From: Acanthosepion esculentum
Lineage: Eukaryota; Mollusca; Cephalopoda; Sepiida; Sepiidae
DNA length: 64,000 bases
Assembly (NCBI GenBank): GCA_964036315.1
Contig: OZ038480.1
Location: 9,248,703 to 9,312,702, forward strand
Direction of reading: 5' to 3'
Position 1 is the stretch's first letter; every line of letters begins with the position of its first letter. Of this stretch, positions 34,690 to 46,573 are shown piece by piece. Both the position numbers and the translations under genes were made by a program. The notes beneath the pieces are model-generated. The model was not told where the DNA came from, searched no databases, and saw only the letters and a program-made list of their open reading frames with translations.

Positions 34690-34998
34690 ACTATTCAATA
34701 TACAGGAGATATTTTGAATGCCATATATAAATGCTAATTGGAAAATTCGTAAACTTAAAGAATCAGCACATATGGCCACAAAAATCTCCTGAGCCGACCA
34801 AGCATAGAAATGAACACAATATGCGAACCAGTAATAAGGAGTGTCAGAGAAAAGCGATAATAACAACAAAAATTGCAATATAAGCTCTGGTAAAAACATG
34901 CAATGATAACAGCAAAAATTGCAATATGAGCACTGGTAAAAAATGTTTGCTGAAGACAGGTTTATAATACCCAGAAATTCAAACACAGATGTTCTCAA
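34690..34998 (+). repeat. Repeat C copy upstream of SINE-A
   Basis: Matches 7132-7480 in inverse orientation. Two internal near-copies of a 55-bp segment, each with TTGCAATAT and CTGGTAAAAA, are visible at about 34870-34945. It runs through the common leader into the SINE-A head at about 35000. Confidence 0.6.
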
Positions 34999-35165
34999 GC
35001 ACACATGACACAATGGATAAAGGTGTTAGTTGGTTAGACGCAGTGACAAGACCCAAAGAGTGTGAGTTCAATATCCGGTTAAGGCAGTGGAGAACTTCCA
35101 GAGGGAAATTAACAGAAGATAACTGATAACTGACATCCATTAAACGTGGCACGTGGAACTGAGAT
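34999..35165 (+). repeat. SINE-A copy 6, 3'-truncated
   Basis: Head CACACATGACACAATGGATA with B-box GAGTTCAATATCCGG. The body ends at GTGGCACGTGGAACTGAGA, so the tail with GAAACGTTG is lacking. Confidence 0.75.
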
Positions 35166-35519
35166 AGATGTTAATGTTATTATAAAAATATCTTTACTAG
35201 TGAAAATGTCATAATTCTGGTCGGAGTCGTATTGTTGAGTTGTTCATGTTTCAGTTCGGGTTAGTCATTTGGTCAGACAATCGAATGTGGTTCACGCGGT
35301 TCGATTAAGCAGGATCAATTGGTATAATTGTTAAACAACAACCATATTTTCTAATCATTGTAAATTAAAATAAACGCAATCTGTTCAGATTGAAAGAAAT
35401 TAGGACCACAGAATTTATATTTGTCAAATGGATGGACAGAATCCCAAACAAATAGTAAACGTGAACAATCTTTTTTAGTTACATTCAGGTAATGCCAGAT
35501 TATAAAAACATAAATATTA
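35166..35519. other. No recognisable feature
   Basis: AT-rich spacer without a supported gene. Confidence 0.5.
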
Positions 35520-35800
35520 AATCTATTGACTTCTTGATTACTCTTCTATTGTTCTCGCTCCTTAATAATGTTTCTCAATTTTCTTATTTTTTCACACTCA
35601 GTAACCCCTTGTGTCTTAGTGGCTTTACTGCCTTGCATGGGGTAAAATGATTAGAAAACAAATTTAAATGCAATGTCAATCGTTATCTACTATTATCTCG
35701 CTCCTTAATAATGTTCCTTTTTCTTCTTATTCTTACACAATCAATAACCTCTTGTGTCTTAATGGGTTTACAGTCTTATTTGGGGTAATAAGATCAAATA
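35520..35800 (+). repeat. LINE (jockey/CR1-like) 3' UTR, two tandem copies
   Basis: CTTGTGTCTTAGTGGC...TTGCATGGGGTAAAATGATT (about 35610-35651) and a second diverged copy at about 35748-35795 match the 3' UTR after the LINE at 1040-1510. Between them the end of the ORF is preserved (AAATGCAATGTCAATCGTTA encodes KCNVNRY). Two stacked 3' ends imply a tandem or nested insertion. Confidence 0.65.
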
Positions 35801-36383
35801 TTTAGATCAAATTAACTTTAGATCAATACAAACGGATGTAATAAAAGTCGAACATCAGCACTCTTTACCAATCAATTGAGAAAATTACAAGAGTCAATGG
35901 AAATAAAAGACTTAAAATGTTTGGTTCTATTAAAAGCTGATCTGACTATTGAAGGTCAAACTTGTATCTGTTGCGACCTTGTTTTATTTTATATGCCTTC
36001 GTGAAGTCCATTCATTTTTTATTATTATAATAAATAGTTTGGATAGATTTTGTTTATCTTCGGCACAAAAAAAAATGTATAATTATTTCGTTGGTGAAAC
36101 AAATTAAATAAAAAAAAATAACTTTATTACAATAATATTCTTAACATCCAGTTGAATTGTTTAAACCGAAAAAAAAGCTTCAAACACATGTCACCGATTT
36201 TACATTGGAACCAGAAATATTTTGCTCGCTTAAAATGGATAGTCATAAAATATACAGAGCAATAATTGATTTTCTAAGCAAATGCTACTTTGAAAATAAT
36301 ATTAACATGTAAGGATTTAAATATATTATTTTCATCAATTATAATTTATTTATTACATGCCTAATTTGATTAAATATATCTCA
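35801..36383. other. AT-rich region upstream of the receptor, probably intron
   Basis: No repeat or coding sequence. Given the splice acceptor at 36397 it is most simply read as intron between an undetected 5' UTR exon and the coding exon. Confidence 0.45.
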
Positions 36384-36397
36384 TTTTTATTTTTCAG
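36384..36397 (+). promoter_or_regulatory. Likely 3' splice site of the receptor's coding exon
   Basis: A T-rich tract (TCATTTTTATTTTTCAG) ends in AG at 36397. It lies 104 bp before the receptor start codon, fitting a spliced 5' UTR. Confidence 0.6.
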
Positions 36398-36418
36398 ATG
36401 CTGCTTGAACAAGTCTAG
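36398..36418 (+). other. Upstream ORF in the receptor 5' UTR
   Basis: ATG directly after the splice acceptor, six codons (MLLEQV) and TAG at 36416-36418. If the acceptor is used, ribosomes would meet this short ORF 83 bases before the receptor ATG, which could lower translation. Confidence 0.5.
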
Positions 36419-36501
36419 GAGCGTCTGTCTTCGTCCATTTGGGAAATTTTAGTTTCGTTGTGGAAAACGAAGGAAGACAGTCACACGCTCCTAAATCCGA
36501 T

Positions 36502-37908
36502 ATGGGGACTTTATCATCACGCAACAACAGCCTCTCGGATTTGACACCTTCGATATTGGAAAATCTGGAATATATTCCAGGTAGCAATCTCACATCCAAT
36601 CTATCTATCTTGCCCCCACCAGCTGAAGTGGATGAATTTAAATTAATAGATTATTATTTGACAGGTGTGGCTTCCATAGTGATAGTTGTTTTAGGTCTCA
36701 TTGGAAACATCCTCACCATTGTTGTTTTAACCAAAAGAACCATGCGCTCGTCAACGAATTGTTACCTGAGAGCTTTGGCTGTCTGGGACAGCGTCGTTCT
36801 CATAGTCACACTATTTCTTATTGGTATTCCTTCGGTATCAGAATCGTATGATGCAAACATAAAACCTTTTGTTGTCGTCTACATTTATCCAGCAGCACTT
36901 GTAGCTCAAACAGCCACAATTTGGCTGACAGTATCGTTCACCGTTGAACGTTACATTGCTGTATGTCATCCGCTTCGAGCTGCCAGCATGTGTACGATAG
37001 CCCGGGCTCGAATAGTCATCTTGGCTGTGTCTGTGTTCTCTTTCATTTACAACGCGTCACGCTGGTTCGAATACGAGATAGTCTATCAACTCGACCCAAA
37101 CAACGAAACCTTGCAAGTCATGGGATCTATGACAGATATGGGTCGAAGCAAGGTCTACCACAAGGTTTACTTTTTATGCCTCTATCTTCCAATCATGTGT
37201 TTTATACCACTTACATCACTTGCCGTCATCAACATTTTCCTAATTCTGGCCGTGAAGCGATCGCAACGACAGCGACGAGACATGAACGTACGCCAGTCTC
37301 GCGAGAACAATGTCACCTTGATGCTGGTGTCAGTGGTCGTTGTGTTTATGATTTGCCAGGTGCCAGCCCTCATCTATAACATGGCTTACGCCATTGACAC
37401 AAAGACCGTGGCTGAAAAGTACGCCTGGAGAATTGTTTCGATTCTCAGAAATTATCTGGTCACCTTGAACAGTGCCATTAATTTTATGTTGTACTGCGCA
37501 TTTGGACAGAAATTTCGACGCATTTTTATACGGACATTCTGCCAATGTTTGCTTTCCGAAGAAGACTTCAGTTCGCTTACATACCACGGTACGGTGATCA
37601 ATCAACACTCGACTACAGGCAAATATTGTAAAATGCAAAAAGCCAACAGGACGACACCTGACGTCATCGACATGACATCATCTACCACAGCTGCGCATGC
37701 CAGCGTTCTTTCACGATACTCGTCGCATTCTTCGTTCGACGCCAACTCCTTGTACCGCAAAAATTTGCTCAACAAATCCGGGAATGAGCATAAGGTCAAG
37801 ACAGACGACAGTGAGGACATCTTTTGCGATAAAAATGGAATCGATGAGAAAGAGATTTTGAAAGACGATAAAACAGAGATTATCGACTCAGATAAAAACG
37901 ACGAATGA
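36502..37908 (+). CDS. Neuropeptide GPCR, FMRFamide receptor-like, 468 aa
   Basis: A class A seven-helix receptor, intact in one exon. I take ATG at 36502 as start: the frame is open further up but only through non-ATG codons (36439 is TTG). Residues from that Met: an extracellular N-terminus of about 50 with sequons NNS, NLT and NLS; TM1 about 51-76 with LIGNILTIVVL; TM2 88-110 with RALAVWD; TM3 to the ERYIAVCHPLRA motif (Glu149-Arg150, the DRY variant); TM4 169-187; TM5 223-252; TM6 270-296 with CQVP in place of CWxP; TM7 314-342 with NSAINFMLY in place of NPxxY; then FGQKFRRIF (helix 8) and Cys347/Cys349 as possible palmitoyl sites. The tail of about 120 residues is Ser/Thr-rich and ends acidic. 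TM3-CHPL and NSAINFxLYCxFGxKFR fit invertebrate FMRFamide-type receptors, which couple peptide binding to G proteins at the plasma membrane. Ligand is unknown. AATAAA overlaps the stop codon (37907-37912). Confidence 0.93.
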   Translation: MGTLSSRNNSLSDLTPSILENLEYIPGSNLTSNLSILPPPAEVDEFKLIDYYLTGVASIVIVVLGLIGNILTIVVLTKRTMRSSTNCYLRALAVWDSVVLIVTLFLIGIPSVSESYDANIKPFVVVYIYPAALVAQTATIWLTVSFTVERYIAVCHPLRAASMCTIARARIVILAVSVFSFIYNASRWFEYEIVYQLDPNNETLQVMGSMTDMGRSKVYHKVYFLCLYLPIMCFIPLTSLAVINIFLILAVKRSQRQRRDMNVRQSRENNVTLMLVSVVVVFMICQVPALIYNMAYAIDTKTVAEKYAWRIVSILRNYLVTLNSAINFMLYCAFGQKFRRIFIRTFCQCLLSEEDFSSLTYHGTVINQHSTTGKYCKMQKANRTTPDVIDMTSSTTAAHASVLSRYSSHSSFDANSLYRKNLLNKSGNEHKVKTDDSEDIFCDKNGIDEKEILKDDKTEIIDSDKNDE

Positions 37909-40900
37909 ATAAACTTGATAAGAATTTGTATTTCGTAACTGAAACGTACGGGCATACAAACTGAAACCCTACCTGCAAAAATATATTAAAAAAAAACAAA
38001 ACAACATTGAAAGATTAACGAAAGGGAAACTATCCCACATCTAAGAAATTTCTAAATTATTTTCTGTCTGCCAGTAAATGTCTTTGTATTAATGATCGTT
38101 TCAATATTAATTGTGAAATTTAAACAAAGTAAAGCTTCGCAGTTGATATCTAAATATTTTTGTTTCTCATTTACTGGTATTTTTAAAAATTGCAGGACAA
38201 GAAACATCAGTGTATATGGATTTAGACTAGTTTCATTATAATATGGTTTTCTCCATAATGATACAAAAGCACTAAATCATTATTTATTGCTAAAATATTT
38301 CCACTTTTGGGTGTTAGTCCGAAAGCAATATCAACCGAGCCAGTAAATTCTACACTGACTTCGGTTCTCGTTAAGTGTTCCATTGTTATTATTTTTTATC
38401 AGGCGACGCTACCGTTGATATGTTGGAAATACATATCATTTGTTGATCATCGAAAAACTGAAATATTTGAAAAGAAATGTCTACTTTTAGATGATGGTTA
38501 CAAGCTCCTTTACCAAGCGTTTAATATTTTTCTATTGAATCAAGGAGTGTATAATTTTTTTTTGTTTCTGTTCCTGATTATCCAATAGATATTAAAATTC
38601 TATTATCCTACTTTCAATGTCGGAATTAAATGTTTGCTCGTACAACCGAAATGTAAAGTGACGAGTAAAATTAAGTTAGATTATACAGAAATAACTGAAC
38701 AGAATACGTTTATTATGCACATAGCCAATCTTTTGATAATTTTGAACAGCAAGAAATATCAATGGTATTTGTGGAGTTTGATTAAATTTCTGTTGTAACT
38801 AAAGAAGTCTGGACATTTTGACGTTGGACCACATAATTTCTACATAAACCCTGACTTGGTAGACATACAAACAGTAAAAGCAAATAAAACACCTTGGCTC
38901 AAATTGGAGTCGGATGATAAGACCATACTCCTGGAGATCGAAGAACTAGGCTTGCATCTCAAGCACAGACATATTGAATTTGGCTTGTGAAGAAAATGTT
39001 TTGGTTAAAGTTGGGTCGAATTAAAATTATGTCGAATTACAATACTTACCAAACAAATGTAAGTTTCAATGTCCAACGTATTTACACCTTTTTTCAGTTC
39101 AATAGAAACTGATTTAGGTTTTAAGGATTTAATTATTGATTGTAAATCATCTGTTGTCATTTAATATGATTTTCTTTTTTCTCGTCTTATTAAATATAGA
39201 ATTAAAATTTTAGAAACTTCGAGACATTATTTATTAAGGAAACATTTTCCAGATTTAAAGACGGGTTTAATAAATGAAAAGATTAAATCTGCTCCCTTGG
39301 ACTATTTTTTTTTCAGATTTCTTTTTTCTCGCATTAATTTTCTTTATAATTCCTTTCTTACCTTTTTGTTTTATTTACCCTTTCCTATCCTGTTTGCATT
39401 CTGAAGAAAATTCAAATTCTACAAATTAATCTGCAATTTTTTTCCGTCCCACAGAAACACGGAGTTCTAAACTTCAGTCCTATGATTCCTTCGGACAGGC
39501 ACGTTGTAGTGGACGAAATAACAAAATATAAGAATGAAAATAGTAAGCGAATATTAAAACACAGATACAAGTTCCACCAGACAAAGATTCGGCCTTCACT
39601 AAAATATCGACCGACACATGACGTCACCAAAGTTAAAAACATGAATAATAATACTAAAAAAAGGTAACAAAAATACTTAACCTGAGAACGTCAGAAAACA
39701 ACAAAGAGGAAATCAAATAATACATGAATAATGAAAATATTTCATATCAGACAATTCTAAGAAGGCCGGAGAATTTAATGGGAAATATTCGGAAATTTGA
39801 TTTGTTTTTTTTTGTTTTTCTTTTATCAGTTTTTTTTATTTTTGAGCCAATAAATATTAATATAAATTCGTGGAAATAAAATAAAGTCTTTTTTTCATAT
39901 CTTAAAAATTAAAGTTTAAAATTTTTATTTACTTTAAGAAAAGTGTATCCAAACAAATTTACATTTTAAATACTGAAAAAATTGTTACAAATTTTAAAAT
40001 TGTTACGCACTTCAAACTGCATTGCTGGATTTAATGGGTAAATCCATAAATCTTACAAAGAATTCAAGGGGTGGGGAAGAAATATCGCATTTAAAATATG
40101 CAATCTTAGAACGAACCAGTTCCTGTAGGCAACGGGAGCACGATTTAGTTTTATATTCCTTATAGCGTTCATCGTTTCGGATAACTTTTAGCTCCATGTG
40201 AAAGACTATATGTTAATGCTTGACATTTTATCCCTTGTATGCCGGGTGGCTTTCTTAGAAGCATTCATGTACCAATTTATGCTGTTTACCCAGCTGCAAT
40301 TGCTGTGTCGTGAGGGATTAGGAAATTTTAAAGTCGCAACTGTGAACATTCCTAAAAAGCACTGTAGACCAACCACAACCTTTTCAAGGCATTTGTTGGA
40401 ACAGATCGTCGTCATAGTAGTATATGTTTAGATGAAGGCATAATGTACCGCTCCGATGACACACGAACCTCTCAAGTCTACAGAGAAACTAATTTTGATT
40501 CCCCTTGAACTTTCACCAAAGAATTTTTAACGTGTGGACTGCTTCGTCGCGCAGTGTGGAAAAGGTTTATTTAATTCTTTGATAAAAGAATATGTGGTAC
40601 AAGGCCGAAAAGCGGAAGGGGTAAAAGGTCGGTTTTTTTTATTAACTTCTAAACTTAGCTAGCCACAAACGCTGACCCAATCATACTAACAATATTCCTT
40701 GCACCAAAACAACACATTTTTACGTACCTTTCTCACCACACCCACCATAATACCCCAATGTCTCCATGAAAATACTAACTAGTCCCCATATGTACAATTT
40801 ATCGTCTGTGAGGGGAGGGAATAAAACAATTTTTTTAAAAATAGCCCCAATGAGTATTTACAATATGACATAAAAACTATTTACAAGAAACTAAATAAAA

Positions 40901-42119
40901 TCATGTTAGTAATAACGCCCCCCAACACACACACGCAAACACTGAATGTAGCAGAAACATCAGTTAACTGGACGCAGTGTGGAAAAGAAAGTCCGGATGT
41001 TGTTTGGCCCGTATTTATATTGTTTTACATTCACCGGTGAACTACTTTTATTGGTCCCGTCTTTTTGGTCGTCCTCTTCTCTCTACAGAATTGACCCCAA
41101 CAATAAAACAATTCCAGCAGTTATTAACATCAAATTCGATAGAAAATAAGAAATATATATTTCATGCCAAAGACTAACATCCGAAAACTGAATGTGTTAT
41201 TATGTATCTATTGAAACCTGTGATTATAAGCATATTGTGAGTGATCGCATCCCGAAGTAACAACTGTTGTAGACATTTATTTTTAACAACTCGAACGGGT
41301 CAATAGAGATTTTCAAGAGAAACGCAGAGTTTTAATGAACATCGTTTATCCACCGTCATGGTAATGCAATAAGTCACAGATTAAATGAAAGCCAGGAGAA
41401 AATTAAGAGATTAGGCTGAAAAGATTTATTTCTTCAGCCTTCATTCTTACAAGACTCAATACCTTCATATTAGGATTTGTTTTGATCTCGAGAACATTTT
41501 CGTAATAATCGAAGCATCCATAAATTAGGAAGATGTCAATTCAGATTACTCAATTTGCTTTTTCTAAAGGAAAACATTATTTCAGTGTCAATTAAATGAA
41601 AAATCGGCGACTGTAATTACTAATGATGCCAATTATGCATTTGATCAATAACATCTCATTTACTTGTTTCTATCCCCTTGGAAATTCTATATTTATTTCC
41701 AAACACCTTCTGATCTTTTAATAATCGCAACATAAGAACTTAATGAGAAATAAAAAAAGATGTAAAACCTACCATCTTATTGATTTATAAGATGTTAAAT
41801 GTTACGTTTTACGTGAAACACAAAAAGTTTTCTATGAAGTTTTTACTTATCACTAAAAATGTTTAATTTGAAATCAGTTTTTATTCAAACTGTGAAGAAG
41901 AAATATTCACAGGATAAAAATATTTTCAAATAAAATATTAGATATGATAAGTTTCCACATCTAAACTTAAGAGTTTCAAACCTTGATTCAGATCAGATGT
42001 GCTGAATTAACACACGTGAACAGGAAATGAAATATCATTCTAACAGGAAGGTGCATACAATCACTAGGAGAGAACGGATATCACGTGATCAGAGAACAGA
42101 CACCTCATAAATAACAGTA

Positions 42120-42126
<7 letters not shown>
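37909..42126. other. Receptor 3' flank, repeat-poor, no further gene seen
   Basis: 4.2 kb with no recognisable transposon or satellite, unusual for this window. It should include the receptor's 3' UTR; candidate poly(A) signals are at the stop codon and in AT-rich sequence near 39850-39895 (AATAAAATAAAG). ORFs at 38307-38588, 39482-39667, 40012-40197 and 40198-40431 have no recognisable domain. Confidence 0.5.
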
Positions 42127-42152
<26 letters not shown>

Positions 42153-42639
42153 TTCACAATATACACTGACAGAACACTACACAATACACACTGACAGGAC
42201 AATCAAAATCAACCGCCCAGACATTGTTATTAGAGACCAGAAATAAAAAAGTGCTTCCTTATTGATATGCAGTCCCTGCAGAATGCAACGTATCTTTGAA
42301 AATATTCAAAAAGCTGTCAAAATACAAGGACCTTGAAATAGAAATCTCAAAAATGTGGCACATGGGAACATCAACAATCCTTGTTGTAGTTGGAGCCGTT
42401 GGACTGGTTAGAAAAGATTCCAGTAGGCTGATTGAAGGGATCCCTGGAAGTCCATGCGTCAAAGAGATACAAAAAATTCTTCTGACAAGTACAGCCCACA
42501 CTTTACGAAGGGCTTTATCTATGTTTTTGTTTTTGTTTTTTTGTTTTTTTGTCAGTGGAAAGTGTCATGATGCCATTTCTAATCTTAGGTCCCTGGGCGG
42601 GACCCTGGAAGAAATGTGTAAACGCCAGAAATCAAAGGA

Positions 42640-42683
<44 letters not shown>

Positions 42684-42720
42684 CAACAACAAATGCTTCA
42701 AGGCCGAAGCACTAATATCA
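42127..42720 (+). pseudogene. RLE-type LINE C-terminus, copy 2, with (AAT)n tail
   Basis: Plus-strand counterpart of 5229-6120. It starts in the endonuclease region in broken frames (YTDRT, then a frame reading RPEIKKCFLIDM). From 42296 it is open: FKKLSKYKDLEIEISKMWHM, then TSTILVVVGAVGLVRKDSSR, then TAHTLRRALSMF. The ORF runs on through the 3' UTR into (AAT)n at 42638-42690. A separate (AAT)n run at 42127-42152 marks its left side. 5' truncation is usual for LINE insertions. Confidence 0.75.
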
Positions 42721-43981
42721 TCTTCTGTTGTCGCCTAAGCATCAAAGAAATATTCTCTCTCGCGGTTGGTCTTTTTTCTGAATATACGCTAATTGAAACA
42801 GATGAAGTGCAAAGGCCAGAATATCAGAACATGTAACATTTTCACATACGTTAGCGACGAAAGATTAGACACCAATGCAGAATGGAAGTTAACATCAAGA
42901 AATAATCCACAATATAACCATAAAAGATATTTCGCTAATAGAATAAGTTGTTTCTAAAGTGTTTTTACTTGCGACTCTCACACAACTAAATTGTTTCACA
43001 AACAAGAAATGAATTATCAATTTTTATTGTTGTCGTTATTGCGTACTTTATAACTGATTAATTCTGCAACAGACGTTTGCCAATTTCGCATTGCGATTGT
43101 TCAGCTGTAATAAACGTAAAGACTGACTCTTCTGTCGCTAAGCAACAAAAACAGTTAGCAAAATGTGAAGTTTTATTTGTATGCAAATCTAATCATGACA
43201 TTTGGTTGGCGGCATCTAGTTATTTACGAAGCAGCCGTTCTGCAATCTCTGAAAGCATACAAGTAATTCTTGTTTATTACTAATATCTTGTATCACAAAG
43301 TGAAAGATTCCCAACTCCGATGATTACTTTCTCAAGTATTTTCGATCGATTTTGCTACGTCGATCAGAACACGAAGAAGATTAGAAAAAATTTCAATAAA
43401 CATCAAATAATTGTAGCTACTTTCTAAATTTAAATTGTATTGGCTGATTGTTATGAAGTTTAGGTACATCACGTGATTATCGCAGATTTAATGCCGGACA
43501 AGTCAGACGACGCATTAACTTCATCAGACTCATCCGATGAAAGAGTAGAAAGGGAATTTTACTAAACGCAGCAAAACGAAGGAAGTAAGAATTAATATTC
43601 TTCATACTGATGACAAATATAAGTGTCATTTTTAAATAGGGACAAATCGCAAACATCGACTCTACTTCGTTATTAATGAGAACCAATTCAAATGTTTGGA
43701 ATATTAAATTTTCGTATAGTAATGATTTACACTAATAATGATTATTCAAATATAGAATTTTTCTCTTTACATAAGGGAAATTACAAAAACCTATGAAATA
43801 TAACTTATATTATTTCTTATTTCAATGTCTTCTTTAATCAATTTTTCTATGACAAATAAATGCACAGCGCGCCATTTTGGTCAGTGGTCAAATTATAGGC
43901 CAGATAAATTGTTATAAAATTACTTACATTCAGAAAAATGTTGTTAAAAGGCATCCATATGATTTCTAACGAATCTTAATG
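42721..43981. other. No recognisable feature
   Basis: AT-rich; no gene or repeat recognised. Confidence 0.55.
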
Positions 43982-44790
43982 GTCATCTGCGTATCTTACT
44001 ATTTTTGAAGTAAGATATGCAGATGACAATACTGATAGCAGACACGGAAAGGAAATTACAAAATCTCCTACAGAAGTTAGCAACGGAGAGTGTGAAGAAG
44101 GGACTAATCTTAAACTACAAGAAAACAGAAGGCATGGTCATCAGTAAAAGGATGTGCCCGAAATGCGATTTGCAGGTCGGGGACACAAGAATCAAGCAAA
44201 GGCGGATAACTGAGAAGCGTTCTGACAGAGGACGGTAAATGCGACACTGAGATCCGTACGCGTATTGGGATGGCCTAGGGCGCATTTCAAAAGTTGGGCA
44301 GACTATTGCGATTTCTTTGGTAACGAAGAAAAGAATAATGAGCTGTTACGTGACATCTGCTCGTCTTTACGGCAGTGAATGCTGGACAATTTTCTCAAAG
44401 ATAGATTCGAGGAGACGGAACTGTGGTTCTACAGAAGGATGCTAAGGATATCATGGACCGAGCGTGTGAGCAACGTTGAGGTCTTAGAAAGGATGCAAAC
44501 AAGGTGGAGTCTTATGCTTGACATCAGGAAGAGGCATCTGAAGTTCCTGGGACACATAATGAGGAAGGGGGGCCTGGAGAATCTGATACTCACAGGTCGA
44601 ATAGAGGGAAAGAGAGACAAAGGAAAGAAGTGCATGACATACTTAGCGGCTTTAAGCAAGTAGATGACAGAACGTAGTCTGGGGGAGGAAGCAGAGGAGA
44701 AGAACTTGTTGAGAGCTGCAAGGGATAGACGGAGGTGTAGAGCTATGATCACCTACGTCCTGAAAGGACACGACACATAGAAAGAAAAGT
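43982..44790 (+). pseudogene. LINE (APE type), RT C-terminal part, copy 1, with inverted 5' end
   Basis: Entry is at the catalytic RYADD of the RT. A frameshift then gives ILIADTERKLQNLLQKLATE and ESVKKGLILNYKKTEGMVIS, a further shift gives SCYVTSARLYGSECWTIFS, and then LWFYRRMLRISWTERVSNVE, RKRHLKFLGHIMRKGGLENL and RIEGKRDKGK. This is the thumb and C-terminus of a very common invertebrate endonuclease-RT LINE family. The 5' end is an 18-bp fold-back: 43982-43999 is the inverse of 44010-44027. Two more copies are at 56086-56665 and 60036-61215. Clade (RTE-like or another APE clade) not settled. Confidence 0.8.
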
Positions 44791-46479
44791 CAACGAGATG
44801 AACTTTTAACCACGAAGTTACAATATGCGCCTGTGCATATTCCTTTTCTGTTATTCGCTTCCTCCCCTTCGTTAAGTGTCATGCTTCTGGAAATCATGAC
44901 ACTGTACAACTTCCCATAGAACCTTTAGAAGCACAGAGAAAAATCCATCATTGTATTCTTTGACAAAGATGTTTAGACTTTCAGAAAATATGATTAATCT
45001 ATTGTTTTTGGGGGGGAAAGTACAACGGCAGAAGAGAGAATGGGAAGCTGCTTGTTTTAATTAAACTTTTTATTTTAAGCTTAAACATATCAAATGGAAA
45101 TATGTTAATGCCTTTAGTGTCATGTTAAAATGTGAGAAGCGGCAACATCAGGCGAAACACATAAATTATCAGTAAAAAAAAAAAGTTACAGAGGAAATAA
45201 CGCTATAGTCAGTCTTTTTCCAGTAGTTAAAGGACAAGACAGGAAAAGTGTTGCTTCTTACCAAACAACAAAGAATTAAGACTTGGTGAAAGCTAATACA
45301 TCGAATTCTACACAATTATTTAGGCAATTAAATTCACATACTTTACAGGAATCTTTAATTTAAAACATTCAAGGCAGAACTGAATAACATTGAACTACAA
45401 ACCTTTGTATGGAATCTTTCTTTAATTAAACACCATTTGCCTTTCATTACTTTTCGTTCTTTCCAGCCGCTTCTCCTACTTTACGAACTTCCCTTCAAGG
45501 CGGAGGCAGTCATGACTCTCCATTGATCTGAAAATCATGGCGATTTATCGACAACCTCATACAAATTCGATTTTGATTTCTTTACCTTTCAGAATCTAAC
45601 AAATTCATCCCGAGAAACCCGTTTTGCGTGTCTATCTAACAATGATCTGCCCTTTTATTTATTTATTTTGCTAAATGTCATTGCATCAGCTCAGCGACAC
45701 CTTGTGCAGTAAAAATAGAAAGTTAATAGCAGAATGTCGACGTCCTTTAACAGAAAATATCTTAATAGAAACTACACTGACAGCAGACACAGAGCCTGCA
45801 TTTGAGCGTCGTGTAATGGTTAGCAAGTTTGTCTCCCTAGCACAGTTACGACTGAATAATGAGTTCGATCCTCACTGGTTACCTTAGATGAAAAAAATAG
45901 ACATTGCAGACAGCTTATAGGCGCGAATCCATTCTATAAGTAAATAACGTCGTCATTTCTTATGGTTATTATGCTAAAAAATATAGGTAGGAAAAAAAGT
46001 AAATTATCTTTTAATGATTATTCTTACAAAAGTGTTTTAGTGCGACACGCCTGGATAATTCATTTTTTTTTACTGAATATCGTCGTGGGATCACGTGAAG
46101 ATATAAGTTTTATTCTTTTTAAATATTTCTATATCCCGTATCATTTCCTTTTCGATAAATAAATATGTAAAAATCTACCAGTGTCAGCCTGTATGCAAAG
46201 CAAACGCTAAATAAATAAGCTATGCTCTTACCATATTGAAATCGAAAAGCTTTGTTTAAAATCAGGAACCAAAAAAATACTTCACTCGAAAATTATATAA
46301 GAACTCAATTAGAATGAGATTTATACAATTAAAATTTGAATTCCAACGAAGAATAACATCTAATATTAATGACACTAATTTACTCGCGAGCTGACAATGA
46401 ATTAATTTATCTTTAACAAACATTGACTTCCACTATTTTGCTTTATATGTTCCCATCTCGACATTAAAAAAAAACATTA
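44791..46479. other. No gene; one weak tRNA-like string
   Basis: 45805-45885 has tRNA-like spacing (TAATGGTTAGCAAGTTTG, then GAGTTCGATCCTCAC) but poor stem pairing, so it may be a SINE head relic. Otherwise unrecognised. Confidence 0.45.
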
Positions 46480-46573
46480 TTTACGTTATTCGGACTATTG
46501 TCCTCATCATTATCGCCATATTTATTACAATGTTTCGGCCGTTGTACGCTCCGGCATTCTTCAGTAGCGTACA
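46480..46573 (-). repeat. Inverted SINE-A tail unit at the head of the 107-bp array
   Basis: Minus-strand SINE-A tail (complement of TTTCGGCCGTTGTACGCTCC) meeting a plus-strand unit at about 46563. The two sides form a hairpin through GTACAACGGCCGAAA. Confidence 0.8.

Noticed and set aside
34609..35013. 134-codon minus-strand ORF as a gene (its peptide resembles 7072-7392)
   Set aside because: The similarity comes from shared repeat C DNA; frames are not preserved between copies and no domain is seen.
36439..36501. Longer receptor N-terminus starting at 36439
   Set aside because: The codon there is TTG. The first in-frame ATG after the splice acceptor is at 36502, and the extra 21 residues contain no signal peptide.
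37330..37955. Minus-strand ORFs of 102 and 117 codons opposite the receptor
   Set aside because: They are antisense shadows of the receptor coding frame with no domain of their own.
42296..42715. Functional short protein from the 139-codon ORF
   Set aside because: It is the C-terminal scrap of an RLE-type LINE reading on into its 3' UTR and (AAT)n tail.
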